Position numbers and translations under genes: made by a program
Origin: Botrytis cinerea B05.10
Taxonomy: Eukaryota > Ascomycota > Leotiomycetes > Helotiales > Sclerotiniaceae
Direction of reading: 5' to 3'
DNA: 64,000 nt
NCBI RefSeq assembly: GCF_000143535.2
Contig: NC_037320.1
Coordinates: 248,001 to 312,000 of the forward strand
The notes under the pieces: generated by a model
The model's database searches: none
What the model was told of the DNA's origin: nothing
The model's input: the letters and a program-made list of their open reading frames with translations, nothing else
Shown here: positions 1-13,260 of the stretch, piece by piece
Position numbering within the stretch: the stretch's first letter is position 1
Layout of the letters: the number at the start of each line of letters is the position of its first letter

Positions 1-2340
1 CGATTTAGCTTATTAACATTACTTTCAAAAGTATTACATAGATTTATTTAAATCATTAAACGTATAAATGATTACTGTTGTTAAATGTAATTTGATTTTA
101 TTCAAACAAAGTCGTTCTAGAACTTTGAATATAAATTTAAATAAATATTTATAATCAAAAGAAGAAGTAGAAAAATGTTTTTTTCCTTTCTACCTTGGTA
201 TTTTCTTTCATAAAGATATGATTGAAACATCAATAGTTAATTTTGTTATGAATATGAATAACTTCATTTTTGTAATTTATAATTATAGTATTTAAGTATA
301 ATAGAAAAGTATAAAATATTAAGCCTTAAAATAAAAAATAAAAAATAAAAAATTCTTATATAAATTAAAGTCGTTTTATTATTGAGAAAGACTTTTCATA
401 TTTTGATTTATTAAATGAGAATAGAAATGATTGAATCCATATTAAATCGGTTATTAGCATAAAATAAATTTTGATTCAAAACGCTTTTTGTTAATTATTA
501 ATAATACTTTGATTAAAAACATTATAAACAAAGCTGAAAAAGACTCCTTAATATGTTTAATATCAATATTAATAGAGAGAAAAATGCCTACAAAAATTGA
601 AATAAATTAAGTAATTTAAAACAATTTAATTTTGTTTCATACAAAACGATCGATTATGTAATATTATTGAATGTTTTAATACCTAGGTACTTTGTTTCTA
701 ATTCATTCTACATATTTAAAACTTTCTCGAGATTATTTATTATATCATTCAAGATTAGGTAAGATATAAATTTGATTTACTGTTTATTTTAAAAGTTGAT
801 TATATTCATTTATTATATTTTAAGAAGTTTAAGAAAAATCATGACCTGTTATTTAATCTGAATTATATAAGTTAAAATGATTATGACTGCAAAAAAATTC
901 ACGAGAGCGAATTTTTGATTTTGTTAAAACTGGTATGCTCTTTGCTTAATAAATATATTCGAATTCAATTCAAAAGAAATTAATCATTCTAAAATTTGCT
1001 TTTTGTCTCAAATATCGAAATATAAAATTAATAAGTAACAACTTTATTAATATGTTTGATATTATGATTTTGAAAAGCAATAAGCCATTTATTTAGTATT
1101 TTATTTTCAAAAAATCAAAATACCTAGGTAATGAACTTATCGATCAAAAGAGTTAGCTAATGTTGTAAATGTAATTTCTGACTTTAATTTAAAACTCATG
1201 ATTTAACTCGAATTATAGTAGATTTTAATTGTGACAAAAATAACGGGAAAAAAAGAGATATTGAAAGCCACAGCCCCAGACCAGCAACAAACACAACACA
1301 AACAAAAAACAAACAAAAAAGAGGAAAACAATTACAAATACTCAAAATGCCATGAAATTAATTGAAATATTATTTAAATTCTTTATGAATTCTTTATAAA
1401 TTCTTTACTAAAGATATTTATTCATGTAGCATATTATATTGAGTTTAAATAAATCTATAATAATTACAAAATTACTTATAATGCTATATTGGAAAGCAAT
1501 AGACTTTTTTTTAACGATACTCAATACAATCAAAATAATTTGAATGCACATTTTCCACATTATTAGAAAGAAAATCAATTATTTTCATACTTTCTAAACT
1601 AATCCAAATTTAGTTTTATACTATTTATATTGTAAAATCCATAATTGATTTTTTTAAAAAAATCCTAAATTCAAATTTTCAATTATAGATTCCATAACAT
1701 ATTTTAGATTCTAGCTTTGAAATTTAAAGTCTGATTTAATTATATAATATTTTTCTTTGGAAGATCCAATAACATTTTTTAGAAAAAATATAGAAATGAT
1801 AACTTTATAATCATAATTCTAAACTATAGTCTTGAGAAACTACAAATTTTAGCTATTATTGAATTTATAGTAATAATATCATATAGTATTATTTCATGTA
1901 TCAATACCTAGGTATCTTGTTTATCGGTATATAAATTAAAATTCAATTTAAATTAATGTTTGTAATATCGTAGTCTCTCCTTTTTTTTTGTAAAAAAAAT
2001 GCTGTCACTTGACCCGTTTAAAAATATTCAAATGGAATTTTCAAACGTATAACTTTCAAACGTAGAACTTTTTAAAAAGAATAATTGAAAAAGATTTGAA
2101 AAAAATAGTGAGGTTCGAAAAAAGAAAATCTAGAATCTACTCTTTAAAAAGACAATGAGAATCTGAAAAAACTGAAGGACAATTGACCACCATATTAATT
2201 CAGATTTTATATCTATTCTTCTTTCCCTAAAACTCAGGAAGTAATATCTAAGAAAAATAAAAACATCTGAACTAAGAAGAAATTCGATATTTAGATAATT
2301 TTCAAAAAAAATAAAACTGCTTAGTTAAATATTATTACAA

Positions 2341-2815
2341 TACCTAGATCAGCAAATCACTCTCATACCCTAAGATTTGAAAAAGAATTATTCTCATACC
2401 CCTTAAATTTATAATAGAATCTATAATAGATTCTATATTTGAAAAAAATACAAAAATTGCAAATTACTTTACTGTAGAACCTATTCTAAGATTAGAATTA
2501 CAAAAGAATAGATTTTATAATGAACAATAGAAGGATAGATTGTATAATTAAAAATATAAATTCTATAATTAAAAGTATAGATTTTATAATAAATAATAGA
2601 AGAATAGATTCTATAACTAAAAATATAGATTTTATAATAAAGAACAAAAGAATAGATTTTATAGCTAGGTAAAAGTATAGATTCTATAGTAGGCAATAGT
2701 AAGATAGATTCTATAATAGAATCTAGAAGGCATGAGAGTAAATTATTTCTGAATTTTAGGGTATAAAAGTAATTAAATGACATTTGAGGGGTATGAGAGT
2801 AATTTGCCGTACCTA
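2341..2815. mobile_element. MITE-like element with long inverted termini and TACCTA flanking repeats
   Basis: The hexamer TACCTA occurs at 2341-2346 and again in the same orientation at 2810-2815. Just inside, the left end reads GCAAATCACTCTCATACCC and the right end, on the other strand, reads GCAAATTACTCTCATACCC. Homology of the two arms continues inward for roughly 100 bp, with a second copy of the CTCATACCCC motif in each arm. The element between the hexamers is 463 bp and has no coding capacity; an apparent 100-codon frame on the minus strand is just the repetitive core translated. This is the structure of a miniature inverted-repeat transposable element; the superfamily is not assigned. 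Confidence 0.6.
2500..2735. repeat. Degenerate AT-rich minisatellite (ATAGATTCTATA-like units)
   Basis: The core of the MITE-like element repeats the words ATAGATTTTATAAT and ATAGATTCTATA about ten times with short A-rich spacers. Each unit is itself near-palindromic (AGATTCTATAATAGAATCT occurs near 2704-2725), so the core can fold into multiple hairpins. Units differ by scattered substitutions and small spacer changes. Confidence 0.6.
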
Positions 2816-4060
2816 AATAATATATTCCACATCATATAATTAGTATCAAATAATAAGAGAATCGATTCAAATCATCAACTGAACAAATTGATTCAATTTG
2901 TTGACTCAACAAAGAAACCCAAAATCTAGATAAAAAGAATAGGATTCTGTGATAATATAGAGTTTCGTACTCAGAAGCAATCATTGATTCTATATTTAAA
3001 TTGCACATACTACAAGTGGCTCTGATCATTTCGGATTTCTATTCAAAATTTAATTTCAAGCACCTCAAAAATTTTCTTAACATTTCAATTTCAAACAAGC
3101 AAGATCAATATTGAAAGATATTATAAGATTTTGAAGATATGTAGAAACAATTAAATGAAATGAGATTATTGTTACAAAGTATTTCAATTAAAAATCAAGT
3201 TAAAATTCAAAAGAATTACTGAAAATTATAATTCAAATAATCCAACTCAAGATTTCACTGAATCTAAATAATTATTCGTCCTGATATTGAGAAAAATTAG
3301 AAATGATATAAAAACTAGAAAACCTAAAGGTAAAACTATTACTATATAAGTATAAGAATAGATTATAATACAATTTATGGAGATATAAAAATCTCATGAA
3401 ACTGAATATTATATTATATATTAATAGACACAATAATTTGAGATAAAGAGAAACCCTCAAAGAGTTATACTTTGATTATTAAGAAATTAAATATTGGCTA
3501 ATGGAATATTAAAACAAAAAAGAAAAGAAAAGAAATAACCTTTAAAATAAATTCACTCAAAAACAATCTAATATAAATTTTTAATTACGATTTTATATTA
3601 CGATTTTATATAGTCTTTAAATTACAAGAAACCTTAAAAAGAATACAGATTTCTTATAAATAAATAAGATTTGAAAATACAATTAAAGAATTTACGAATA
3701 AGTATTTAATGCAGTAAATATAGAAGAAAGCAAATTTATGATGTTTAATATCTCAACTACTATTGAACTCTATAATATAAAGTTGTTGTTGATTTATTTT
3801 CTACTGAAAACATCGATAAAAGACACTTTAAATAAATATCTAAATTAAAGCAAAATATACCTATATTTAAGGTTCAATACATAACTTATCAATCGTTTAT
3901 TATATGATTAAATAATAATGAAAACAAATACTTTTATTTATTGGAATTATCGAAAAAGACAAAAAGCTTTTGATTCGAAAAACTGTTAAATTATATAATA
4001 TTATATGTATGATATTTTTTCGAAAAATAAATAGAATAACTCTCATAATTAAATTTCAAT

Positions 4061-4481
4061 TAATATAGTTTATCAACGAGCAGATTATATCATTAAACGG
4101 ATTACTCAATTTATATACAAAATTCGTTTATATATAATTATATACTTTTTTTATTTATTGATAGAATTTTTTCAAAATTAAATTTATAAAATCGAATTAT
4201 AAAGTTGTTATGAATCTTTCTTTTTTTATTGAAAATTCGAATTAATATGAGAATTATTATAGAAATGGTTTTTTGTAATGAAAAATACAACATTTTCAAT
4301 TCTTTATTCAATAGAATAAAAACATTTATATAAAGGCTATATTTCTAAAAATCTAAATTTTTATATTATTTTTAGTCCTTTTTTTCTTCAAAAATAATGA
4401 TTAATTATTAAATTAAGAATATTTAAAGATAGCTAGTTCTAATATATTTTCAAATGATCCGCTTGCTGATAAACTACGTTA
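4061..4481 (+). mobile_element. Tc1/mariner-like MITE, copy A
   Basis: Left end reads TA-ATATAGTTTATCAACGAG and right end reads GATAAACTACGT-TA, so the tips are inverted repeats with TA on the outside. TA target duplication and tips beginning ACGTAGTTTATC fit a Tc1/mariner (pogo/Fot-like) non-autonomous element. The 421-bp interior has no coding potential and is recognisably the same sequence, in inverse orientation, as copy B at 8735-9174. Many differences from copy B are C/T or G/A, as expected after RIP. Confidence 0.6.
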
Positions 4482-7400
4482 CAAAATCTAAAACTTATTA
4501 AAATAGAAAAGCAAATAATCACTGTATATATTCTTAATTTAAGGTTAAAAAGTTTGCTTTTGAAAATTTAAAAAAATAAAAGATATAATGAATTATATTT
4601 TTGAATTAAAAAAAGAAAAATCTATTGAAAATTTTTGAAGAAATTGATTTGTAAAATATTATAAAAGATTAGAAATATATTTTAATTATGTTCATAATTT
4701 TCAAAAAACTTTTTATAAGAATTCTAAATGTATTGAAAAATGATTTTGATCAATTGTAAATATATAGATAAATCCGATATTTTGAATGAAGATTTTTATA
4801 ATTTTAATAAAACAGATTTCATGATAAGAATGATATATATAATATTAGTTATTATTGATATTAAAAAATATAATAAAATTAAATGATTGAGAATAAACTA
4901 TAGCAATAATATATAGAATAGAAAAAATGAAATTTTTTTTTCATTGTTAATAATTAAAGAATAGATCCATTTTGTTGATTAATATATCAAGATTAAATAT
5001 TCTATAAATTAGATTATTGAATCTGTATCTAATAAATAAATAAATAATGAAATGAATTTAAGATAATTGAATTACTTTATTTAATAAGTATATTAAAAGT
5101 CAAAAAAAAAGAGAAAATATTAAATATTAACATTCAATCAATATAAAAGCTATAAATTAATAGCGGCTCAAATATATTATAAAGAAAATAATATTATATA
5201 TTTATATTTATAATTGTATTCAAATTCCTTTATTTAATTATATGGAATTAATTGTTTTAATAATATAATATTTATATAATAATCAAACTAATAAATCTAT
5301 TAAAATATACGTCAATTATATTTCAAAGATTGCATTCTTTACAATTTTTAAATCTATATATAAAAAATCAATTACCTTTTAGAATATAAAATCAAAATTC
5401 CAAAGAATAAATCTATTACTATATTTTTTTATTTGAATTAATAAATCTTTCAACTTTTTTGCAATCTAATTAAAACTCTTTCTTAATAAATATTAATTAA
5501 ATACCAAGTAAAGTTTTATCAATCAAGCTCCTTTATATCTATGTTTAAAACCATATTAAGTTTAATCAAAATTATAAAACAATTAGTTAAAAGAAACGTA
5601 CCTAGGTACTTTTGAATAGAAAGATTTATACATTTCAAATAACGAATGAATTATTAAACAGATATTGATATATATAAAAAAACCTAATTATATTGAAAAG
5701 AAATTTAGTAGATAAAAGGCTGTTAATATACTATTTTAATAAAAGATCAATATTCAAATTTGATATAATAAATATTAAGAAAAAAGGAAAAGCCAATAGA
5801 AAAACGGTTTCTATTTAATATTATAATAAATATGGAGAAATAGGTTATAATACAAAAATCCATCAAAATAATATGATAAATTCTAGATTATTAGATTTTG
5901 AATACATCTAATCAATCGATTCAATTATTGTTGAATAATATAGGTTTGAAAGTGTAAATTGTGGTAAAAGTGATATATGCATTGATATGGTGTACGCACT
6001 GATAAAGTACGTGATTGCTTTTTATATCAGTGTAAAAGAGTGCTTACAATGAGTAAAATCTTATTATACCTGACTTATAAAACTTGTAGTATTCGTCACG
6101 TAAATTATAATCTTGAATTAATTGAATTCTTCAACGCTTACAAATTCTTTTATTTTATAGTACTATCAGTAGAACTTCTTAGTATATCGAGCATTTATCT
6201 CAATTAAAAGATCAATATTTCGATAGAGAGTAAAAATTATTTTACAGTCGATTTTTGGGAGACTAAATATCAAAGTCGTAGTATTTTGTAACAAATATTA
6301 TTAAAAAATCAATCACGTTGAACGTAACAATAAACTTACATGTAATGTAATAAGACGTTTTCATTTTCAATACAAAAAAGAACAACTCATTTGAAACATA
6401 AATAAATTCATGATCAAATGTTAGTTTATAGAAAACAATCTCTTGATTTATTTGAAAATGAGAAGTTTCGAATATTGAAAAATCTATTAACTTTGATTCT
6501 TTAGCAATCTTCTGCGTCCATTAAAAAATTTTATATCAAGAAACTACACAAGGACTGTTCAAACGAAATTAATTGAAGTAATAGAATTTACTGTAATTCC
6601 TTTATGTAGTGTTGCTCCATGTGTTAGTATTTCATTTGTTTTGCAGACTAATATCTTAGATTTTAATTGATAAAATCTAAATGTTTCGAGTATTCATAAT
6701 AAAAGAACAGTATTACTATGCTTTTTAATAATAGTTTACTTGAGGTTCTTTATAAAATTAAAGGGGGCCGATACAAAATAATCGACAAAATTAATAAAAT
6801 CATCGAAATAAATATATTACACATCCCTCTGATCATGTTACTCTTTTTGGAATTTATATTTAATATTTTAATTATTATACTTAATATAATCAGTATATTT
6901 CATAAAGAAATTAATTTTCTTAGTGTAGTGTTAATTATTTGGGTATTGATCTAGATTTACGTTTAGATTTTCATAATAATATTTCAATTAATCATTCTTT
7001 TGAAGTTGTTATAACATTTGTTCTAAACTTAAGTTTTTGATAGATTCTTTATTTCATGTTTCAACATTCATTAATTTAATTAACTTAGTATCTAATATGT
7101 TCAAGAAGTTTATTAACATTATTATAATATTACAGATCCTGTACTAAAGTTTACTTCCAATTGATTTAATAAGACAAGTTTTGAATGTATCAAATTAATA
7201 TTAACAGCAGAAAGTATGTTTGCATAGGCAGGTATATAATGTTTCGTATATATTAATAATTTAGTTTAACTTATAGTAAGGACTTTCTTTAAATGACTTT
7301 AAGTAACTCACTTGTATTCAACTTATACTACTGACTACATACAAATAAACCGATAAATTATAAGCTGCAATTTACTTCTCTTTTTTTTGTTAAACTGAAA

Positions 7401-7901
7401 GAAATTTCAGTATTTGCCTGGGCAATATAAAATATAAAGAGGGTGAGTTTGTTTATTGATTTGATAACAATAGTATAGATCTTATAGATATACTGAGTAT
7501 TGCCATCTATAGAAATAGATACAATATTATTTTGATTCTTTTAAGTATCTCTTGGTTAATATTACTGCCTAGGTGTTAAGGAGAATATGTCTAACAACAA
7601 CTTAAATCATACAATACAAGCAATCATTACTTCAAAATAAAACATAACTTTATTACAATCGTAGATCCTATTACGTATTAAATATATCGAGAATAAAAAT
7701 AAGAGCTATATATTATATGATATCTTTCAACATAAAAGTATTTATTTATACAACTTTTATAAATACTGTACTATACATTAAGTTTACCCGAATGGCCTTT
7801 TTACACCAAAACTCATATTGTCTAAAATATAATGAAAAATAAACCTATTGTTTTAATGATGTGAAAACTTCAAAATTAAAAAATATTTATCATAATAACA
7901 A

Positions 7902-8324
7902 TAACGTGATTTATCATCGAGCGGATCACTTTGAATATATACAAAATTCGTTTATACACAACTGCGCACTTTCTTTCTTTATTTATATAATTTAATTTTT
8001 TTATTAAAAAAAAAGTTATAATTATTTATGTAAATAATAAGAATTTCTAATTAATTCTTAAAAATTTAATTTTAGATGATAGTTATTAAAAAAAAATTTG
8101 TAACGAAAATCGTAATAATTTCACTTCTTCTGATATAATAAGAAATATAAGAACAAAAACCACATTGTGAGTATTTAAAATCTTTTCATTATTAATTACA
8201 TTTTTATTTTCAAGAAATACTTACTGGTCATTAAAATATGAATATTGAAAAAAAAAGGGTATTTTGATATGATTTTGAAGTAACTCATATAATGATATAA
8301 CTCATATGCTAATAAGTTATGTTA
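7902..8324 (+). mobile_element. Tc1/mariner-like MITE, copy C (short left terminus)
   Basis: Starts TA-ACGTGATTTATC and ends AATAAGTTATGT-TA. The interior shares landmarks with copy A: GAGCGGATCACT, ACAAAATTCGTTTATA, TTTGTAACGAAAATCGTAA and a segment near ATTAAAATATGAATATT. Relative to copies A and B the left terminus is shortened, joining TTTATC directly to ATCGAGCGGATCA, which deletes one internal subrepeat. Confidence 0.5.
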
Positions 8325-8345
8325 TAAAGATTAAATTAATAAAAA

Positions 8346-8494
8346 GCTAATTTTTCATTGATGTTTAATATTCTTTTTATTTTAAAAAATGATGATTGAT
8401 TATTAAAATATAAATATTAGCAAAGGCTAATTTTTAGTGTATTTTGAAAGTGATTCACTGGATGATATGGTCCGCTCAATAATAAATCATGTTA
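8346..8494 (+). mobile_element. Tc1/mariner-like MITE, right-half fragment D
   Basis: Only the right part of the family is present: a GATGATTGATTATTAAAATA segment, then GGCTAATTTTTAGTGTATTTT, then terminal motifs GATGATATGGTCCGCTC and AATAAATCATGT-TA. It starts about 20 bp after copy C ends, so C and D form a tandem one-and-a-half copy arrangement, produced either by nested insertion or by deletion of a neighbouring element. Confidence 0.45.
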
Positions 8495-8734
8495 AAAAAT
8501 AAATAGATTATTTTTATGAATTTTTATCTCAATAGAAAAAGACTTTGAAATCAAAAATATCAAAAGTTGCAAAATTCGTTTAATTTTGACATAGATATTG
8601 ATTTTAAAGAAACATTTTATTTCAATTCTATATATAATATTAACTGGGGAATCTAAAACTATAAGATTATTATATAATTAAATTTAATTGATTTTAATTT
8701 TATAAATATAAAACTTATTAAAAAATATTTAATG

Positions 8735-9174
8735 TAACGTAGTTTATCAGCGAGCGAATTACATCATCGAGCGGATCATTTGAAAATACACCAAAATTAG
8801 CCATTTCTAAATATTCTTATTTTAATAATCAGTCATTATTTTCGGAAAATAAAAAGATTGAAAATAATACTAAAATTTAGTTTTTTTAAGAAATTTAATT
8901 TTTATATAAACATTTCTATTATTTTGAATAAAAAATTGAAAATGTTACGATTTTCGTTACAAAAAACTATTTCCAAAATCATTCCTATATTAATTTGAAT
9001 TTTCAATAAAAAATTAGATCTTTAAAATAGCTTTATAATTCAATTTTATAAATTCAATTTTGAAAAAATTCTATCAACAAATAAAGAAAGTGCACAGTTA
9101 TATATAAACGAATTTTATATATAAATTGAGTGATTCGCTTGGTGATATAATCCGCTTGCTGATAAACTACATTA
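8735..9174 (-). mobile_element. Tc1/mariner-like MITE, copy B (best-preserved ends)
   Basis: Left end TA-ACGTAGTTTATCAGCGAG and right end TTGCTGATAAACTACAT-TA form clear terminal inverted repeats of about 40 bp, each holding two copies of a GAGCGGAT-like subrepeat. The interior is the reverse complement of copy A. At 440 bp it is the most complete copy in the window and the best seed for finding relatives and an autonomous partner. Confidence 0.6.
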
Positions 9175-12100
9175 TGAAAATTAGTATTCAATTAAAATCA
9201 AAATATTGATTTCTTTATTTCATAACATAACTCATGATAACTTTATTTAAAACTATCTTTTTATTATAAATACATTTTGATTATATAATATAATAAATTA
9301 TTTGTAGGAATATTAAGCTTTGAAAGAGATATATTGAAATAATAGTTTATAATCATTTATGAAAGTTGTTGAGTTTATTCGAAGAATCAATTTCGCGCGA
9401 ATTTTATTGAGCTTACTGTATAATATCTTGGATATAACGAAGTTATCATTTATAGTAATTCCCATATTATACGATATGAAGTAATGTATAGTTATCAAAA
9501 TAGAATTTCAAACAAACTAAGTTCTGTTTTGAAATTAATTTTATTCGATTTCAATCATATGTTAATGTAAATGTTATAAAATAAAGGAATATTCAGTTAT
9601 TTTATATCAATAATAATCTAATGAACGTTTTTTTTATATGATTAAAGTGAACTAAATATTCTAGGATAATTTTAATTTATTTTCTTCAGAAAAGTGAATA
9701 TAATATCACTGGGAATGTAAATATTTTATACAAGACAGATCACATAATAATTTAATTCTATAAAGTAAACAAAGTTAAAAAAACATTCTTCTTTTGCCTC
9801 GTATAATCAATATTTAATTTCTAGCTTTCTTTTATAAATTCAATACCTCATTAAAACTTTTACGTTATATACAATCAATTAAAAAGAACCCGATATTTAT
9901 CATCTAAAAATATGTATTATATTATTTGCGCTAAGCTATATTAATTACAAACATTTGAGTTAAATTATATCAATTATAGATATTTGATTCAGAATATTGA
10001 AAGAAATATCTTCTCTACAAATACACTACTACAAGCCTAGTAATTTACTTTGTTGATAATACAAAATCTATTTAATTTTATTTTTAAATATTCAAGATTG
10101 TCATGATTTTCATAAACACGTAAAACATTCTGTTAATAGAGTTTTTAAAATACATAATTATTTCATAATAATATAATATCTTAATCGAAAATAAAAAATT
10201 CAGTTGGATTTTGTTTGAAAGAATTTTTGAGAAAGTATTTATAAGCAATGGTATCAATGCCTAAGATAAATTCAATGGAAACATGTTTCGATTTTCAATC
10301 ATTTTACTAAATCAAAATTTTAATCTTAATCTAAATTAACAAAAAGCTGAGTTAGAAATTGAGTTTGATCAAAAAATCTAAGTGGATTCTAGATAACGAG
10401 AATTTAAAATACAAATTTAAATAATAAGATATATAATAAAAAATCGCAATAAAAAGTGCATAATTGAAAACGTGACACAGTTCTAGCATTCAAACATAAA
10501 ATTACTTAACTATTCAACTTCTACATTATAAAACTGAGTACAGAGAATTACGACAAAAAGAAAGAAATAATAATTGACACTCAAGCGTAACAAGGATCGT
10601 AGGTTTAAAAACTAGCCCTCATAGATTTTATATGAATTGAGTATATTTATGTGTATACTAATAATATCAAAAATTATAGAAAATAGATTTAAAATCTAAA
10701 AGTTCAAAGGATCTCAGAATTAATAATAATCAACAATAATGACAACATTCTGCAAATGTGCAAACAGAAAATTATTTTCCCCCGATGGTCAGTATATTTT
10801 AGAAATAATAAGTGTCGGAGAAGGTTCAATTAGTGTTCAATGTCGTTAAAATTGATAGATTTGCTTTTTAATAAAAAGTCTGTCCAAACCTAATCTGAAT
10901 AGAAAATCTTATCATATTTAATCATAAAGCAATATATAAGATTTTCAAAAGCTGTCTTTTTCCCATAATATACTACAGAATCTGGTTTATAAATTTTCAA
11001 ATTTTATAATCATGATATCGATAATCTATTCGTTCCTATATCGAATTATCAAATCCCTCAACTATAGTTTTCTCAATTTAATAAAAAATACGAAAATAAA
11101 TGTTAAATAAAACATGCGAAACAAAACTACTTTTATCTTTAAAACCATGAAATTTCTTTATTTAATCAGAAGAATAATTGCATTTTCAAACATATCAGCA
11201 ATTATGGATTATAAGGTTATTGTTATATTAACCACTAACATCTGAAAGAGCATATAGTTAATCTCAAAATTATTGAATATTCAACTTAATTGATATTTTA
11301 CCCCTGAGAAATATATTACTATAAAAAATTGTTAAAACTCAAACTATTATATGTTACATTTATGATTGAATCAAAAAGTTAATAGTTCTCCAATAGCATT
11401 GCTATATGAAATTATTATCATTCACATTATCCCTTTTTTCAATATAGAAAAACAGTATTATCTTAGTATTTAAATTATAACTTTTTATCAATTTTTATGT
11501 AAAGTGTTATTTTGAATTATTTGACAGACCTTCATTTCTGTAATCAATTTTAATTTAGTTGAAAGGAATTGAAATCTTATGATTAATCTTTCGAAAAATT
11601 GAAGCTCGAGAGTTAATATTTTGATTTTTTGACTGAAATAACATCAACAAATTAAAATTGAAACCATCCTTACAAATTTGAATTGTAATATCAATGGACT
11701 TTATAATTGAATTAAAATTGTAATATTCTAAAGACTAAAATGATTCATATTAATATATATCGCATACTAAGTAGACAAGAAGCTTACCACAAATAATAAA
11801 AATACAATTATTCTAAGAAAACTAATCATCACAACATTGATAAAATATTTAACACAAAAATACTGATGTATATAAGTATTCACGTCATGTTTTTATCTGT
11901 TGATTATACAAATATTTTACTAATCTTCAGTGGAGATTATAAACATATTAGATATACAAATTCAGAGGTTTTGAATTATGAAAGGTAACTCAAAATTTCA
12001 AATTCATTAGTATGAAAATGAAAATCGATTTCTATAAAAACTATTCAGAAAGAAATAGAAAGCGATTGTAATATAGTAAAAATCAAGATTATCAAGTTTT

Positions 12101-12889
12101 TTCAAAACAGGGATATTACATCGATGTAAAGGTCAAATACTTAATATTACTACTATTGACATGCATATATAGTGTTAAAAATATCGAACTTTTGATAAAC
12201 TTGAAAATTTTCCAAAAAGCTATTCTAGCGGTGTAATAATCATCGACAAAACTTTGTATAAATCCTTCAAATTATGCAATAAATGTATTATCATTATTAA
12301 AAGAAATTCAAAGTATTTCGTCGGATACACAATTTTCCATAGTTGGCTTAAAACTAAAAACAATTATTTAAAGATTATTTGACAAAAATCAATATCTGAA
12401 AGTACCGAGAAAGCTTTATTGTTTGAAAAATTCAAAAATCCAAACTATGATCACACATTCATATTGATTTGACAAAAAATTTATTGAAACGATTAGGGGT
12501 TCGAATAAAATCATAATTCAGTTATTACAGAGTATTTATATAAAAGTGAAATAAAAAAACTTTATTACATAAATGTAGTTGAAATGAGGTTCAAATTATT
12601 GTTCATTTATAGAGTTGTATAAATCAAAAATTAAGATGCAAAATTTTCTCTTCATTACATGACTAAAAAAGTCTCTGAAATAAATTATCTATAAACTAGT
12701 ATAGAGCTGATTTTGTTTTTCTCAAATCAAGTTCAAAATGTAAAAATGAAATATTCATTAAACTTTTTTATCTTTAATTTTGTCATTATATTTTATCTAT
12801 TACTAAAAAAAGTCATTTATTATAAAACTTCTTTTTTTCCGTTCAATTATTATTGATTTTGAAACCTTTGGAATTTATAATCTTACAAT

Positions 12890-13260
12890 TCTTTCCCGTG
12901 AACAACTAGTATACTCATTGTATATATATATATATTATGTCATTTATATTACATGATATATATAAAAGCCAGCCCTCAAGCTTCCAGCTATCATTGCACT
13001 CGATTTAACAATGAATAATTATATATTAGTCTTATATATGTTATCAATCTTTTATTGATTCTTATATATTGTACTTGTTCGTTATAATTTCTTACTCTTG
13101 ATAGATTTCATAGATTTACTTGTTTTGAATTTAATAATTTTCTTCTATATTTTGGTTCAAACCATATATAATAGACAGACAAGATTATACATTGTGAATA
13201 TATGACATTTAGAACTAAGTCTTTTAGTTATTAAAAGATTCTCTCATTTATTTAGGTTAA
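12890..13260 (+). mobile_element. Possible degenerate LTR fragment
   Basis: Around 12958 a TATATAAAAG box is followed by a relatively GC-richer stretch (CCAGCCCTCAAGCTTCC, then ATTGCACTC), unlike the surrounding A/T desert. A TATA box with a downstream GC-richer transcript start resembles the U3/R junction of a retrotransposon LTR. No second copy, tRNA primer site or internal coding region was found, so this is tentative. Confidence 0.2.

Noticed and set aside
2481..2783. 100-codon minus-strand frame, Ile/Tyr/Ser-rich
   Set aside because: It is the translation of the hairpin minisatellite core of the MITE-like element, not a protein.
6718..6954. 78-codon plus-strand frame with hydrophobic residues
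   Set aside because: Composition is what A/T-rich random DNA gives; no family, no leader or neighbouring gene.
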